Positions 1-11,158 of a stretch of 64,000 nt of DNA are shown piece by piece. The notes under the pieces were generated by a model. It was not told where the DNA came from and did not search any database. It worked only from the letters and a program-made list of their open reading frames with translations. Positions within the stretch are counted from its first letter, which is position 1, and each line of letters starts with the position of its first letter. The position numbers and the translations under genes are program-made. Origin of the DNA: Puccinellia tenuiflora (Eukaryota; Streptophyta; Magnoliopsida; Poales; Poaceae); contig QRDG01000820.1 of NCBI GenBank assembly GCA_012064385.1, positions 620,001 to 684,000 on the forward strand, read 5' to 3'.

Positions 1-1484
1 CATTCCGGATGGAACCGATGGGATCATGTGATGACATGTGCCAAAATTGGGTTCCTTATGTGTTCACATGTCCCACCATGTGAACATAAAAGGCAAGAAG
101 AAGAAACACTAGAAGAACAGAAGCGTCGTGAAAAGGAAGAAGCTGAGACGAGGAAACAACATAAAATAACGTTCCCAGTTTCGGTGCGATTATGCTCTTC
201 AGCTACTTTCTTATGCTTCTTTGTCCAATCAGTTGCGATCGATGTCGTATAACCAGAAGAGGCACTGAGAGAACAGAAGAGATGTGAAAAAAGAAGATGA
301 TGGAATGAAGACACTTGCCACAACTCAAGTCAAGAGAATGAATCAGATAAACTAGGAAAAGCTAGGGTTTTCTCTGGAGTTGCAAGAGTTCAGCTCCTCC
401 AGGTGGAAACTCCCATTCCGGATGGAACCGATGGGATCATGTGATGACATGTGCCCAAATTGGGTTCCTTATGTGTTCACATGTCCCACCATGTGAACAT
501 AAAAGGCAAGAAGAAGAAACACTAGAAGAACAGAAGCGTCGTGAAAAGGAAGAAGCTGAGACGAGGAAACAACATAAAATAACGTTCCCAGTTTCGGTGC
601 GATTATGCTCTTCAGCTACTTTCTTATGCTTCTTTGTCCAATCAGTTGCGATCGATGTCGTATAACCAGAAGAGGCACTGAGAGAACAGAAGAGATGTGA
701 AAAAAGAAGATGATGGAATGAAGACACTTGCCACAACTCAAGTCAAGAGAATGAATCAGATAAACTAGGAAAAGCTAGGGTTTTCTCTGGAGTTGCAAGA
801 GTTCAGCTCCTCCAGGTGGAAACTCCCATTCCGGATGGAACCGATGGGATCATGTGATGACATGTGCCCAAATTGGGTTCCTTATGTGTTCACATGTCCC
901 ACCATGTGAACATAAAAGGCAAGAAGAAGAAACACTAGAAGAACAGAAGCGTCGTGAAAAGGAAGAAGCTGAGACGAGGAAACAACATAAAATAACGTTC
1001 CCAGTTTCGGTGCGATTATGCTCTTCAGCTACTTTCTTATGCTTCTTTGTCCAATCAGGTGCGATCGATGTCGTATAACCAGAAGAGGCACTGAGAGAAC
1101 AGAAGAGATGTGAAAAAAGAAGATGATGGAATGAAGACACTTGCCACAACTCAAGTCAAGAGAATGAATCAGATAAACTAGGAAAAGCTAGGGTTTTCTC
1201 TGGAGTTGCAAGAGTTCAGCTCCTCCAGGTGGAAACTCCCATTCCGGATGGAACCGATGGGATCATGTGATGACATGTGCCCAAATTGGGTTCCTTATGT
1301 GTTCACATGTCCCACCATGTGAACATAAAAGGCAAGAAGAAGAAACACTAGAAGAACAGAAGCGTCGTGAAAAGGAAGAAGCTGAGACGAGGAAACAACA
1401 TAAAATAACGTTCCCAGTTTCGGTGCGATTATGCTCTTCAGCTACTTTCTTATGCTTCTTTGTCCAATCAGTTGCGATCGATGT
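1..1484. repeat. 413-bp tandem repeat array, about 3.6 copies
   Basis: Units begin at 1, 414, 827 and 1240, each with CATTCCGGATGG, and the last unit breaks off at 1484. The copies are almost identical: I saw one base pair changed near position 46 of copy 1 and one T/G change near 1060 in copy 3. Each unit holds imperfect CATGTG/CACATG palindromes and an AGCTAGGGTTTTCTC segment. The short frames of 74 to 99 codons on both strands merely repeat with the unit and show no recognisable domain. The array may extend left of the window. Confidence 0.95.
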
Positions 1485-1570
1485 GTGTTTTCATTGTACC
1501 TAGTGACTAACATAATCCAACCAAGCAAAAAGATCGACTTAGCTACCCACTTTCGACGCCCGTGCTGGTC

Positions 1571-1773
1571 GTAGACGGAAAAACTAGGGTTTTCTCCAGC
1601 GGGTCTAGGGTTTCGCCGGAGAGGGGCTCCGGAGCGTCGGAACCCCATCAAAAGTTAGGGGGTGCCATATAACATGTGTAAAATTGCTCTAGAGGTTGTA
1701 GACGGAAAATGTATGGTTTTCTTCAGCGGATCTAGGGTTTCGCCAGAGAGGGGCTCCGGAGCGTCGGAACCCC
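1571..1773. repeat. Direct repeat of a 76-bp segment
   Basis: Bases 1571-1646 and 1698-1773 are the same segment with a few substitutions. Both run from GTAGACGGAAAA to CGTCGGAACCCC. Both contain CTAGGGTTTCGCC, and the motif CTAGGGTTTTCTC of copy A also occurs in the 413-bp unit to the left. The stretch 1485-1910 holds nothing else recognisable. It ends in AT-rich sequence with two near-copies of TGTGTAGTACAACTAAA around 1826 and 1863. Confidence 0.8.
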
Positions 1774-1910
1774 GCCAAATTTATAGAATATTTTTTGTTG
1801 GTTTTTGAAATATTTAATAGTATAGTTGTGTACTACAACTAAATTTGTGATTAATTATATTTTTGTGTAGTACAACTAAAGAGGAAAAAAATAAAAATAA
1901 AAAAAGGGTG

Positions 1911-1988
1911 TACGCCGACGGCATTGCCGTCGGCGTATGGGTTTCAAAAAAATGGGGGATGTACGCCGACGGCATTGCCGTCGGCGTA
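1911..1988. repeat. Left subterminal palindromes of the CACTA element
   Basis: There are two 27-bp units, 1911-1937 and 1962-1988. Each is a near-perfect palindrome with 12-base arms (TACGCCGACGGC and its complement) around a central ATT. They are identical to units at the right end, as expected for binding sites of the element's own DNA-binding protein, though that role is inferred from En/Spm biology. Confidence 0.85.
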
Positions 1989-2212
1989 TAGGCATCCCTA
2001 GTTAACGCAATCCACCTGGTCGGGAGATTCAATCAAACCCAAATCCCCGCGCCTCCTCCTCCTCCCCGCGCCGCCGCTCCTCCCCTGTCCGGCCGGCTTC
2101 CTCCCGCGCCGCCGCCTCCGCCCCTGTCCGGCCGCCGCCCGCGCGCATCGCCGCCCGCGCCCGCACGCGCGCATCGTCGGCCGTCGCCGGCCTCCGCCCG
2201 TCCCTCTCCACC

Positions 2213-2485
2213 GTCCTCCCCGGCCTCCCCTCCCTCTCTCCTCCCTCCCCGGCCACCTCCCCCTCCCTCCCTCCGCGGCCACCGCCCTGTCCCTCCCTCC
2301 CTCCCCGGCCTCCCCACCTCCTCCCTCCCTCCCCGGCCGCCCACCACCTCCCTCCCTCCCCGGCCGCCCCACCTCCTCCCTCCACACCTCTCCCCTCCCT
2401 CCCCGGCCTCCCCTCCCTCCCTCCTCCCCGGCCGCCCCTCCCTCCCCGGCCACCCTCCCTCTCCGGCAGCTCCACTCCACGGCAG
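2213..2485 (+). repeat. CCTCCCTCCCCGGCC-rich low-complexity 5' exon
   Basis: This is an imperfect array of CCTCCCTCC and CCCCGGCC blocks. It belongs to the GC-rich segment (about 2030-2485) that looks like the untranslated first exon of the Transposase_24 gene, because it ends with a good donor, GGCAG/GTACTT, at 2485/2486. The matching acceptor is at 3789/3790, so the first intron is about 1.3 kb. The long minus-strand frames here, rich in Gly and Arg, are artefacts of base composition. Confidence 0.6.
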
Positions 2486-3789
2486 GTACTTAATTTCAAC
2501 TTATTTTTAGCTCATTTTAGTTTATTTAGCTCATTTTAAATTGTTAGTTCACAATTTAAAATTTTAGTATCTGGTGTTACATTTGTTCGACTGCTAGTAC
2601 ATTTGCAAGCCAAATATTGCCTAGAGATATGTAGCTTCATGTTGTGCTGTAGATAGCAAATTAGCAATTATCACTGTTGTAGTGATATTGCTTGATTTTC
2701 TGACATCTTACCCAATGGTTTAGCAATGTATTTTCACCCAGAGTTCTGCACAAGCCATCTTGTGATTAGATTGATAGATAAAACCTCCCCATATTGTATT
2801 TTTATTGCTAATAAGTGGTCTATTCTACCACAGACCAAACTGGCTAACAGGTTCCTATTTTGAGACTTGTATATACTCTGAAGTTATTTTCATGCGTACA
2901 TTTGATTGCACTACTAACTGGAAGTTCTTGGTTCGTGGGAATTTTGCTTATCAACTTGGAAGAGGCTGATGAAATTAGTACCAGTAAGAGGCTGCAAGTA
3001 ATTCTATTGTCCCATCCTTGGCCATAAGTATTCTCAAAAAAGCATGCTTATGGTAATGCTTCATTAGATAACGATCACATTGGACAGTAGATGTCTGCTT
3101 TCATGTTGTACATACCAACATGGCATGATAACATGGAATTGGGGGGCTTATTGTTTTTTCTTACATATCTTATCGATTTGAGCTTATTGTCATTGTTTAT
3201 TATCCTGCTATAGCAAATTGAAAAGAAAAAACTCCTGTTTATCTACCAGTAGTGTGGATTTTTTAATCAATTCTGTTTATGTATCAAATTTTGGCATTTA
3301 CGAAGTTCAGGTAAGGTATTCAGTGAGCTGGTTGGGAGCCCATATTTGTTGCTCCTAAGGTATTTAAAATTTTAGATCACAATTTTAGAGCCCATATGTG
3401 AGTGATGTGCTGGCTTCAACGTCATCATGTGCACATCTGCGCTTGCTACAAACAAAGCTTTTTTTTCCTGAATATGGTACATTAGTTATTGTTTAGGAAA
3501 ATAAATCTTGAAAAGAAGAGTGTGTCCTATATTCCTGGACAGAGGATGTAACTTGATCATTTACTATAGGCTGCGATGATAAACTATATCACTACGGGAA
3601 ACAAACAACTCTATGTCATTTTCTATATGCAATGATTTTAATTTAATTTAGTTGTTAAGCAATTTTTTCTTACACCACTAAAATATGTTTTGATAATTTA
3701 GTTGGGTTTCAAATCTTATTATTATTTGGCTCGTAGAACATGTTATTATGTCTTTATCATTATTAATTGTTTACCCTTTCTCAATGCAG

Positions 3790-6289
3790 GTGATTGACCA
3801 AGATGAGCCAAGGCAAAGAGTCATCGGGCTCCTTGCTCAAGAGGTTTAACCAAAGGAAAGCCACTAAAAGTGGCCGGGCGCCTATCCCGAACCCGCGGTA
3901 CTTGGAGGACAGTGGTGAGCCAGGAGGCTCTGGACGAGGGGCAGGTGCCGATGCACCTCCTTCGAGGGGACGAGGTGGAGGTCGAGCACGCGGTGCGGGA
4001 GGTCGAGCACGCGGTGCGGGAGGCCGAGCACGAGGTGCAGGCCGAGCACGAGGTGGGGGCGACGTGTCTTCGGACATACCCTCCGCCTCTGGCGACGTGG
4101 GAGGTGAGGAGACGTCGTCTCAAGACGATGCTCCGGAGTCTCGAGGCGAGGGGACGGAGTCTCGAGGCGAGGGGACGGAGTCCTCCACGTCGCAGAAGAA
4201 GCCAAAGATTCGTGGGGAATCCATGGTCCCCCCCGAGTCAAAGGAACCTGCTACCGAGGAGGAGAAAACCCTCATTACGCCTAATGGGATTGAGTAAGTG
4301 ACTACCCTAACTTTGAACATGGTAATTTCATTGTGGTCAGTACAATTTGACATGTACTAATGTTTAATTATTGTGCAGCAATTGGAAATTTCCTCAAGGT
4401 GCCCGTGCGCCTAACACCATGATCGGCGCTTTGGTTAGGAAGTTTTGGCCGGGCTTGTACAGCACGGTCCCCAACGGCGAGAGGAAGCTAGCCACCAGTT
4501 GGCTAGACTATTAGGCTGCTGATCACCCGGGCTTCGGGAAATGTTCTGACGCCGTGATCACCAAGTTTTGGGTAAGTTGAACTTTTTGAATTTCTTTCAT
4601 AGTTGATGTCCCCACCGTGCTCTCACAAATTCTTTTTTCTGAATGATTGAAGAGATTCTACAGGGTACTCCCTGAGCACCGTGACATGGCGGACAGGACT
4701 TTGGAGGGGGCTTGCAAGAGGTTGACACGTCAACAATTTTACAATTGTAAGCATATCGCCATGAATCATTTCAGCTCTGAGAAGCTCTCGAAGAAGGCGC
4801 CGAAGCATGAGAATGTGGTCGAACCACCTGATATGACCATAGAGGATTACCTATCTGTAAGTAAATTGTCAATGAGATTACATGTTTCTGCTAAGTTGCA
4901 ATTGTCTTATGTGTTCTTCACATGCGTATTGTTTTATCAGGTTATGCCAGAATGGTGCTATGGTAAGGCTGACGCGTGGGAGGCGTTGGCATCGAGGTGG
5001 CTTGGGGAGGACGCCGCGTTCAGAGCCTTGAGCGAGCGGAACAAGGCAAACCGCGGGACGTCGGGGACACATTGTGCGGGAGCCCACTCCCATGGGCGCT
5101 TCAAGGAAAAGCTGGTATGGGTCCTTATTTGATGGCTTTCATTCATTTCCCCCCATTTTCCTAATTTGATACGCATACCACATTTTTGGCAATGCAGGAG
5201 GGCTCCTTGGGTCCTATGACGGACATGCAGGTATGGGAGAGGATGAAGATGAAGAAGCCCGATCTATCCGAGCCTCAGCCCTCGCTTCCCACTTTCTACA
5301 ACAACGCCGGCGAGAACATAAAGGCGTACAAAGAGGTATTCACCGATCTTAATCCGGAGGTGGATGACCCTCTTGAGCATGACACCGACCATAGGGCGTT
5401 GATCCTCGCCGGGCACGGTTGGGAGCATGGGCGTTCACTCTGTCTTAATGCGGTAACCCCGCATACTCCTGACTTGGGGCTCGTGCGTATCAAGGCTACA
5501 CTCACCGCCGATGAGCCCCCTGTCATGCCTCCTCGACAGCCTTCCCGAGCTCGCCCTGATGTAAGTTTTCCTCAATTTCATTCCTTTCCGGCATTCGTTC
5601 CTAGATAAGTTGCTAAGTTGATGAGATTCGTTCTATTTTGAAATTGTAGGCTGCATTCGAGGCAGCCTTCGAGGCCGCTTACAAGGCCTATGAGGCGGAC
5701 TATGAGGCGTGGCTGCAGAAGAGAGCGGCGTATGACGAGTGGCAAGAGTTGCGCGATGCTGTAAGTTTCAACTTTCATATTTGTAATATGACAAATCTCA
5801 TTTCCTCTAGTTCCTACTTTTTCTACAAGTCCTGACATCAAAACTATCTTGTAGAGAGATGAGAGGTTTCATGCCACTGGAGAGCGGGAGCAGCTGCCTC
5901 CGCGTCCACCTAACGCGGGGATGCCGCCCAAGTGCCCATCGAGGGAAGCGGTCGCCATCTCCTTCAAGCAAAGGACTCCGGTAAGTTATTGCCAAACCAG
6001 TTGTTACCCGCCGTACCGTGCTTTCAGCGTTGCTAACTTGGACTCAACCATGTAGGGCACGGCATGCTCCATGACTGCACCCTTTGGTCGTGCTTCTGGG
6101 TCGCCGGCCTCAGCCCGCGCTCTCGTGCGGCATGGCGATGCCTCGCCGGATGCCACACCATCCCGTCCCTCCTCGGATGCCACACCGTCGCCGGGTTCCC
6201 AGTGTGATTCGACGGCGGGTGGCCCAAGATGTCGGACGCCTCAATTTACCCTATCGGAGCTGGGTACCTCGAGTGAGCCGCAGCCGTAG
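3790..6289 (+). pseudogene. Transposase_24 (Ptta/En/Spm) family protein gene, one premature stop
   Basis: Exons with consensus GT-AG borders can be placed at 3790-4293, 4379-4571, 4653-4856, 4941-5114, 5198-5560, 5650-5760, 5855-5980 and 6056-6289, after an untranslated exon ending at 2485. Translation starts at ATG 3803 (MSQGKESSG). The first coding exon encodes an RGRGGG-like Gly/Arg-rich tract. The next exons carry the conserved core (NWKFPQGARAPNTMIGALV, then a segment beginning RFYRVLPEHRD), typical of Pfam Transposase_24, a DNA-binding accessory protein of plant CACTA elements. An in-frame TAG at 4512-4514 replaces a codon in the core, probably Trp by one base change. Otherwise the splice sites and frames are intact, so inactivation looks recent. 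The C-terminal part is Ala/Tyr/Glu-rich and may be helical. Confidence 0.8.
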
Positions 6290-6532
6290 GGTGTAGTGCG
6301 TCGGGTGTGAGTTCGAACCTTTTTTGTGCCATTTTGGACGAGTTCGACTTTGTAGATGTGAATTTTGGATTATATGTGTGATTTGAATTTTGTATGATGC
6401 TTTGTTATATGTATATATGATATTTATGTGAGTTTCTGTGATTTTATATTTTTTTGTAAATTTATTTCAATTTAAAATCTGCTGAAAACCAGGATCCAGA
6501 AAATCTGGTTTCTGAAAAATTATGGTCAGTGA

Positions 6533-6906
6533 TACGCCGACGGCAATGCCGTCGGCGTAGGATGTCTGACAGCGCACCAGCGGCAACGTCGCCCTTACGG
6601 TGAGTCATACGCCGACGGCATTGCCGTCGGCGTACGAAGCTCGCTGAACATGCAGGTGGACCCGGTTTGTCAGAGCCGTGGCTTATGTGTGCTTATACGC
6701 CGACGGCATTGCCGTCGGCGTATGATTCGCAGACGGAGACGGAGACGGACGGACGTTTTGTGGGTCCCACCACGCGTACGCCGACGGCAATAGTCGTACG
6801 CCGACGAATGCAAACGCCGACGGCCAGACGCCGACGGCGGCCGTCGGCCTACGTCTACGCCGACGGCAAGGGAGCTTACGCCGACGGCTTCCGGCCGTCG
6901 GCGTAT
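6533..6906. repeat. Right subterminal palindrome cluster of the CACTA element
   Basis: Complete 27-bp palindromic units lie at 6533-6559, 6608-6634 and 6696-6722. They are followed by a tightly packed, degenerate group between 6776 and 6906, in which the half-site ACGCCGACGG or its complement recurs many times. The cluster ends about 6 bp before the CACTA terminus. The organisation is that of subterminal transposase-binding arrays. Confidence 0.85.
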
Positions 6907-6924
6907 TGTCTGTTTCCCGTAGTG

Positions 6925-8371
6925 TGTAGATGTCATAGTCGTCTGCTTGTTGGTGATCGAGCATTTGAATTAAGGAGAGATGGATCACTTGAGCTGGGGC
7001 TAAAATTAACCTAATCTACCGTGATTGTGGGCGATGCCGGTATGGAGAGATGATGACATGATTGTGGAGAGTGAGCGCGAGGTATTTGATTATCATTTTG
7101 AATGTTAGGACCCTCTTGCCGAGCCACATGAGGGCGTCCCGATCGAGTTTTCTAAATTTCTCATCATGCATCAGGAGATTCATCATGAACAAACTAATCA
7201 CAGACTGGAAAATGATCTAATCGAGCATTTGTGTGCGCTCAAAGAAACGAGTAGTTTGAGTGTCATGTTGTTTATTAGAACTTATCGAATTTAAATTTGA
7301 ATTATTTTAATAACTATATTATTTCTGTGCTTAAATTATTATTGAACTATATAATTTAGTTGTATATCGTTAGATAATTTAAAATATGAACATACTGATG
7401 AAATTATGCAAAAACTGAATAGCGACGGGCATGTGTTCGACACCCTGATAGTGGATATTTTTTTCGGGGATGCAAGACACAATATCAGAGACGACAATGG
7501 ATATGCTCTAAGCTTCTCAAAATGCATGCTTCGAGCAACACGTACACCGGGATTGATGACGTCGAGACGTGCCACCTAGGCAAAAAAAAATTGTTTTTGA
7601 GAAGTGCATATATATTCTTCTTTTTAATTTTTGCGAAATGCGTTAGCTTTAATTTGATTACCTCTTGCATGCCGCAAGTGTATGGATCTAGTTTAGTGGG
7701 CAGCAGGCACGCATGAATAATAATTTGGTACCTGTGTATTCCCATAATTTTGTTTTCTGATATCTGAACATTACCATGCATGACATGCACAGGCTCAAGA
7801 GCGACCACACAATCTACAGGTGGTTTCGATGTCGCAGGTACGACGTCCTTGTCCACCTAGTTCGCTCTGTTCCAGCATTACACTGCTAGCTGCAGTAGAT
7901 TAGCATCGAACAAACATTGATATTTCTTGGAAACTACCAGGAACATAGCTGATACACCAGACACAAAAAAAATGTAGTCGGTGACTCTAAATTTGTATTT
8001 GTCAGCGTGCCAGGGGTGTTCAAAGAGTACAGCTTTGACAAACAAAAACCATGGTAAACTCCGTACAACGACTAGTCACTCGTCTCATATATACCTAAAA
8101 AAATGCATACTTATATATTCAAACATGTTTGCGATCGAAATACATTTGTTTCTATGCATGCATGACCATAGTTGCTGGGGAGCATGCACGAGGTAAAGAG
8201 TAGATCATGCAGCACGGGCGTTGACAATGGCATGCTTAATCTGACATTTCTGAGCACGAGGGGAGGAGGGAAACAAAGGAAAACCGAACGTTCCTAGAGT
8301 ACCATCCAGCTAGAGATAGCTAGCGTTGACACATGCAACCACGGTAAAAAAGGAAGAAGAAAATGCACTTG
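6925..8371. other. Intergenic, no recognisable gene
   Basis: AT-rich anonymous sequence. The short frames around 7339-7856 have no recognisable domain or splice-supported structure. I see no terminal repeats or target duplications that would define an element. Confidence 0.5.
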
Positions 8372-8979
8372 CACTAGTGGAAAACGGGCCACTAGTCCCG
8401 GTTGCAGAGGAGCTCTAGTTCCGGTTGGGCAACCGGGACTAGCCAATCGGGACTAGAGCCCCCCCCCCCCCCCTAGTCCCGGTTGTCCACAAACCGGGAT
8501 AAGAGGCCCTTCCACGTGGCCACGGAGGAGCCTGCGGGGCTGGAGACCTTTAGTCCCGGTACGTACCACGAACCGGAACTAACTTTGGGCCTTTTTTCGA
8601 ATATTTTTCAGGGTTTGAGGTTTAGGGGTTTCGGATGGTGTCCATCGTACGGGAATCACGTCGATACACCAAAAACGCGGAGGTTTGAGGTATATATAAA
8701 TTATATTACTACATGAAGATCACGTTGATATATATATATATATAACACATATAAATTAAGTAGTACATGAAGAACACGTTTCCGTACGAACTATTTAATT
8801 ACATGGTGATCATCACTAGTACATGGAGATCACTTATGTCGGTAGTAGTACTCTCCGTTTTCAGGTATGACCTCCGCATTCGGCGGCTTGTTTGTCTCAG
8901 CCACACGGAGAAAATAATGCATGCCATTAATAAAGTCGGGATAACGTCGGTCACCATACATCCATTGCCGGCTCATCTG

Positions 8980-8983
<4 letters not shown>

Positions 8984-9031
<48 letters not shown>
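8984..9031. repeat. (AT)n microsatellite
   Basis: An uninterrupted TA dinucleotide run of roughly 48 bp inside the small CACTA element. It is likely to be length-polymorphic. Confidence 0.9.
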
Positions 9032-9033
<2 letters not shown>

Positions 9034-9175
9034 AAAACCATTACACTACATCATGAATATATAATAGTGACCAAATTAATTAATATAAGTTCATCACATT
9101 AAAACTAAAGTAGAGTATTGATCAAATGTAATACATAGTCTCATAAAACATACATTAATTGAAACTAACATACAA

Positions 9176-9719
9176 CTATCTAAAGAATTTAAACCCAACA
9201 ACAAATACGATCAAAATCGCAACTAAGGTAATTATTGAACCAACAACATAATGATACCAAGCCTCTTTATGAATGGCATATTTTCTAATCTTTCTAATCT
9301 TCAAGCGCATTGCATCCATCTTGATCTTGTGTTTATCGACGATGTCGGCAAGATCAAGCTCCAATTTCATCTTCTCTTCTAGGCATTGAAGACGAAGATT
9401 TTCACTTTTTTTTAAATTTTGCTTTCAAATCATTATTTTCTTTTTCAAAAAACTCCACAATAGGGTCGGTTGGAATTTCCGGTTCAACCACATCCGAATC
9501 ATAGACCGGACGAGGGCCAACGGGGACGGATATCAAAACCATGGCACTATACATATAAAAAAACGTAAGAAAATTATAGAAGTAATAACTATGCATCTAA
9601 ATCATATAAATAAGTTTTTTAAAACAAAAGAGAAAAACAAGAGGCTCACCGAGGTGGTGCCGGTGACGGGACGGCCGGCGCGGACGATCGACGGCGGTGA
9701 GGACGGGGACCGAACGACA
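9176..9719 (-). pseudogene. Tail-anchored coiled-coil protein gene inside CACTA element, frameshifted
   Basis: On the minus strand an exon (9719-9650) ends in a donor CTCG/GTGAGC. It is followed after an acceptor TATGTATAG by a coding exon with ATG at 9542. The first frame gives a short acidic protein (MVLISVPVGPRPVYDSDVVE...) ending ENNDLKAKFKKK at a stop near 9402. One base further on, another frame resumes with a charged helix and runs to 9176. It ends in one strong membrane segment (VVGSIITLVAILIVFVVGF) and a short basic tail. The break is at an eight-A run, so one extra A explains it. The reconnected product would be a small C-terminally anchored membrane protein. I know of no assigned function. 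A translational +1 shift is possible but less likely than a homopolymer mutation. Confidence 0.55.
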
Positions 9720-10305
9720 CTAAAATCCACACATTATACTTCAATTTGAGCTCAAATTGCATATAAAACAAATGAAATCCCTAACTTAGTCATTTTATCA
9801 AACATCTAGCTAGCACTAGAAAAATGAAATGAGCTAAGTAGCAACGAAATGAGCTTAAGTAGCAACGTCGGAAGTGCTAACCCTCGGATAGATGAGGCGC
9901 CGTCAATCTTGACAAATGGTGGGAAAAAATAGGGACGAACTCGAGCTCGGGAGAGGAAATAGATGAGAAAATGGTGATGAACTCGGAGCTCAAAAATGGC
10001 CATGGCCGGGTCAGGGTGGGGGATGATATAGGGGAAACATTAGTCCCGGTTCGTGTTATGAACCGGTACTAAAGGTCAGTCTCTAGTCCCGGTCCGTATG
10101 ACAAACCGGGACTATAGGTTGCTCGCGCTGGCCCCACCCCTGCGGCCGCCTGCCGCGACCCTTTAGCGCCGGTTCGTATCACGAACCGGGACTGGCCCTG
10201 GCCGGCGCCCTGGGAATTCGAACCGGGAATAGTGTCCCCATTGGTATCGGTTCGTAAGGGAACCGGGACGAAAGGGCCAAACCGATGGCCCTGTTTACAC
10301 TAGTG

Positions 10306-11146
10306 TTGTCTAACCACCAAAACTGATGGAGAGATCCACTAGAGTCTGTTTGAGTGACAGACACTAGTGGCGGGGCTCCCACAAATACAAGCACTAGTGA
10401 AACTACTACGAGTAGAGTTTCGATTCAATAAATAATATGGTTTTAAAACTGAATTATTCATCAAAACTGTAGTTTCTTAAAAAGTATTGGAGAAAGAGAG
10501 GCCATGCCTTTATTTTTTCTCGAAACTGAAGCGTTCGCCAGAACTATAGTACTTATTTGTGAGACCTCGAAACATTTTGGTTTAAAATAGTCCAGTTTTA
10601 GAAAATAATTTTCTACCAAACTAAAAATATATTTAAAAAGCGAAGTATATACTTCAAAAAATACTTTGATGCCAAATAGGACTTTAATCTTCCGAAGAAG
10701 CAGGGAACTGTGAATTTTTCATGGCTCGTATTAGTGCTGCGGCGCCTTTTCGCCCGACTGCGACGTGGGTTTCTTTCTGCGGGCTCCTCGCGAGTGGCCA
10801 GGAATAGTCTTCGCAGAGGTCCGAGCACGTGGTCCATTGCACCCTACTGTTTCAGTACACTATATCGGCATCTTCCGGTAAAGATTATTCCCCCCAATTT
10901 AGAGATCTCTTTTTGTTTGCATGTGTAACTGCTGTTGGTCGCAGAGAGTATCGTAAGCAAAGAGCAGGAGCATGCTGGCAAACTACTAATCTAGGTGTAA
11001 GCAGTGGACCTTACGAAAGCTGACTCGATCGGAGAGTACGTAGTTGCTTTGGCGCCAAGATTCCCATCGAAGAGTAATCAAAGCTTTTCAGAAGGTTTGA
11101 ACCTTCTAGCCACTGGGTCAGCAAGATCCGGGAAGAAGGTGTATGT
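10306..11146. other. Intergenic, no recognisable gene
   Basis: This stretch contains additional scattered CACTAGTG motifs (about 10363 and 10392) that could be remnants of related CACTA ends, but no paired termini. Frames between 10613 and 11023 on both strands show no known domain. Confidence 0.45.
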
Positions 11147-11158
11147 AAGCTCGTGCGA

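Larger units (their letters stand above)
1911..6924 (+). mobile_element. Non-autonomous CACTA (En/Spm-type) transposon, left end unclear
   Basis: The right terminus is clear: GTTTCCCGTAGTG at 6912-6924 is the inverse of a CACTA terminus, CACTACGGGAAAC. Just inside it lies a dense cluster of subterminal palindromes starting TACGCCGACGG. Two copies of the same palindrome at 1911-1937 and 1962-1988 mark the left subterminal zone, but no CACTA end is found beside them. A perfect 13-bp CACTACGGGAAAC lies instead at 3590-3602, inside an intron. The element carries a Transposase_24-type gene but no TNP2/DDE transposase, so it would need a partner element to move. Right boundary confident, left boundary approximate. 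Confidence 0.8.
8372..10305. mobile_element. 1.9-kb CACTA element with exact TTG target duplication
   Basis: The left end is CACTAGTGGAAAACGGGC at 8372. The right end, read inversely, is CACTAGTGTAAACAGGGC ending at 10305. The flanking triplets are TTG at 8369-8371 and TTG at 10306-10308, the 3-bp duplication expected of CACTA transposons. Both ends carry many copies of TAGTCCCGGTT / AACCGGGACTA (8393-8600 and 10040-10270), the subterminal repeats of a common grass CACTA group. A 15-C run at 8459-8473 and an (AT)n run lie inside. There is no transposase; a small minus-strand gene occupies the middle. Confidence 0.9.

Noticed and set aside
24..1503. Repeated 74-99-codon frames in the 413-bp units
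   Set aside because: They recur only because the unit is repeated. Both strands are open and neither shows a known motif.
1998..2499. Long Gly/Arg/Glu-rich minus-strand frames
   Set aside because: They derive from the CCTCCC/CCGGCC low-complexity exon and have no domain or splice support.
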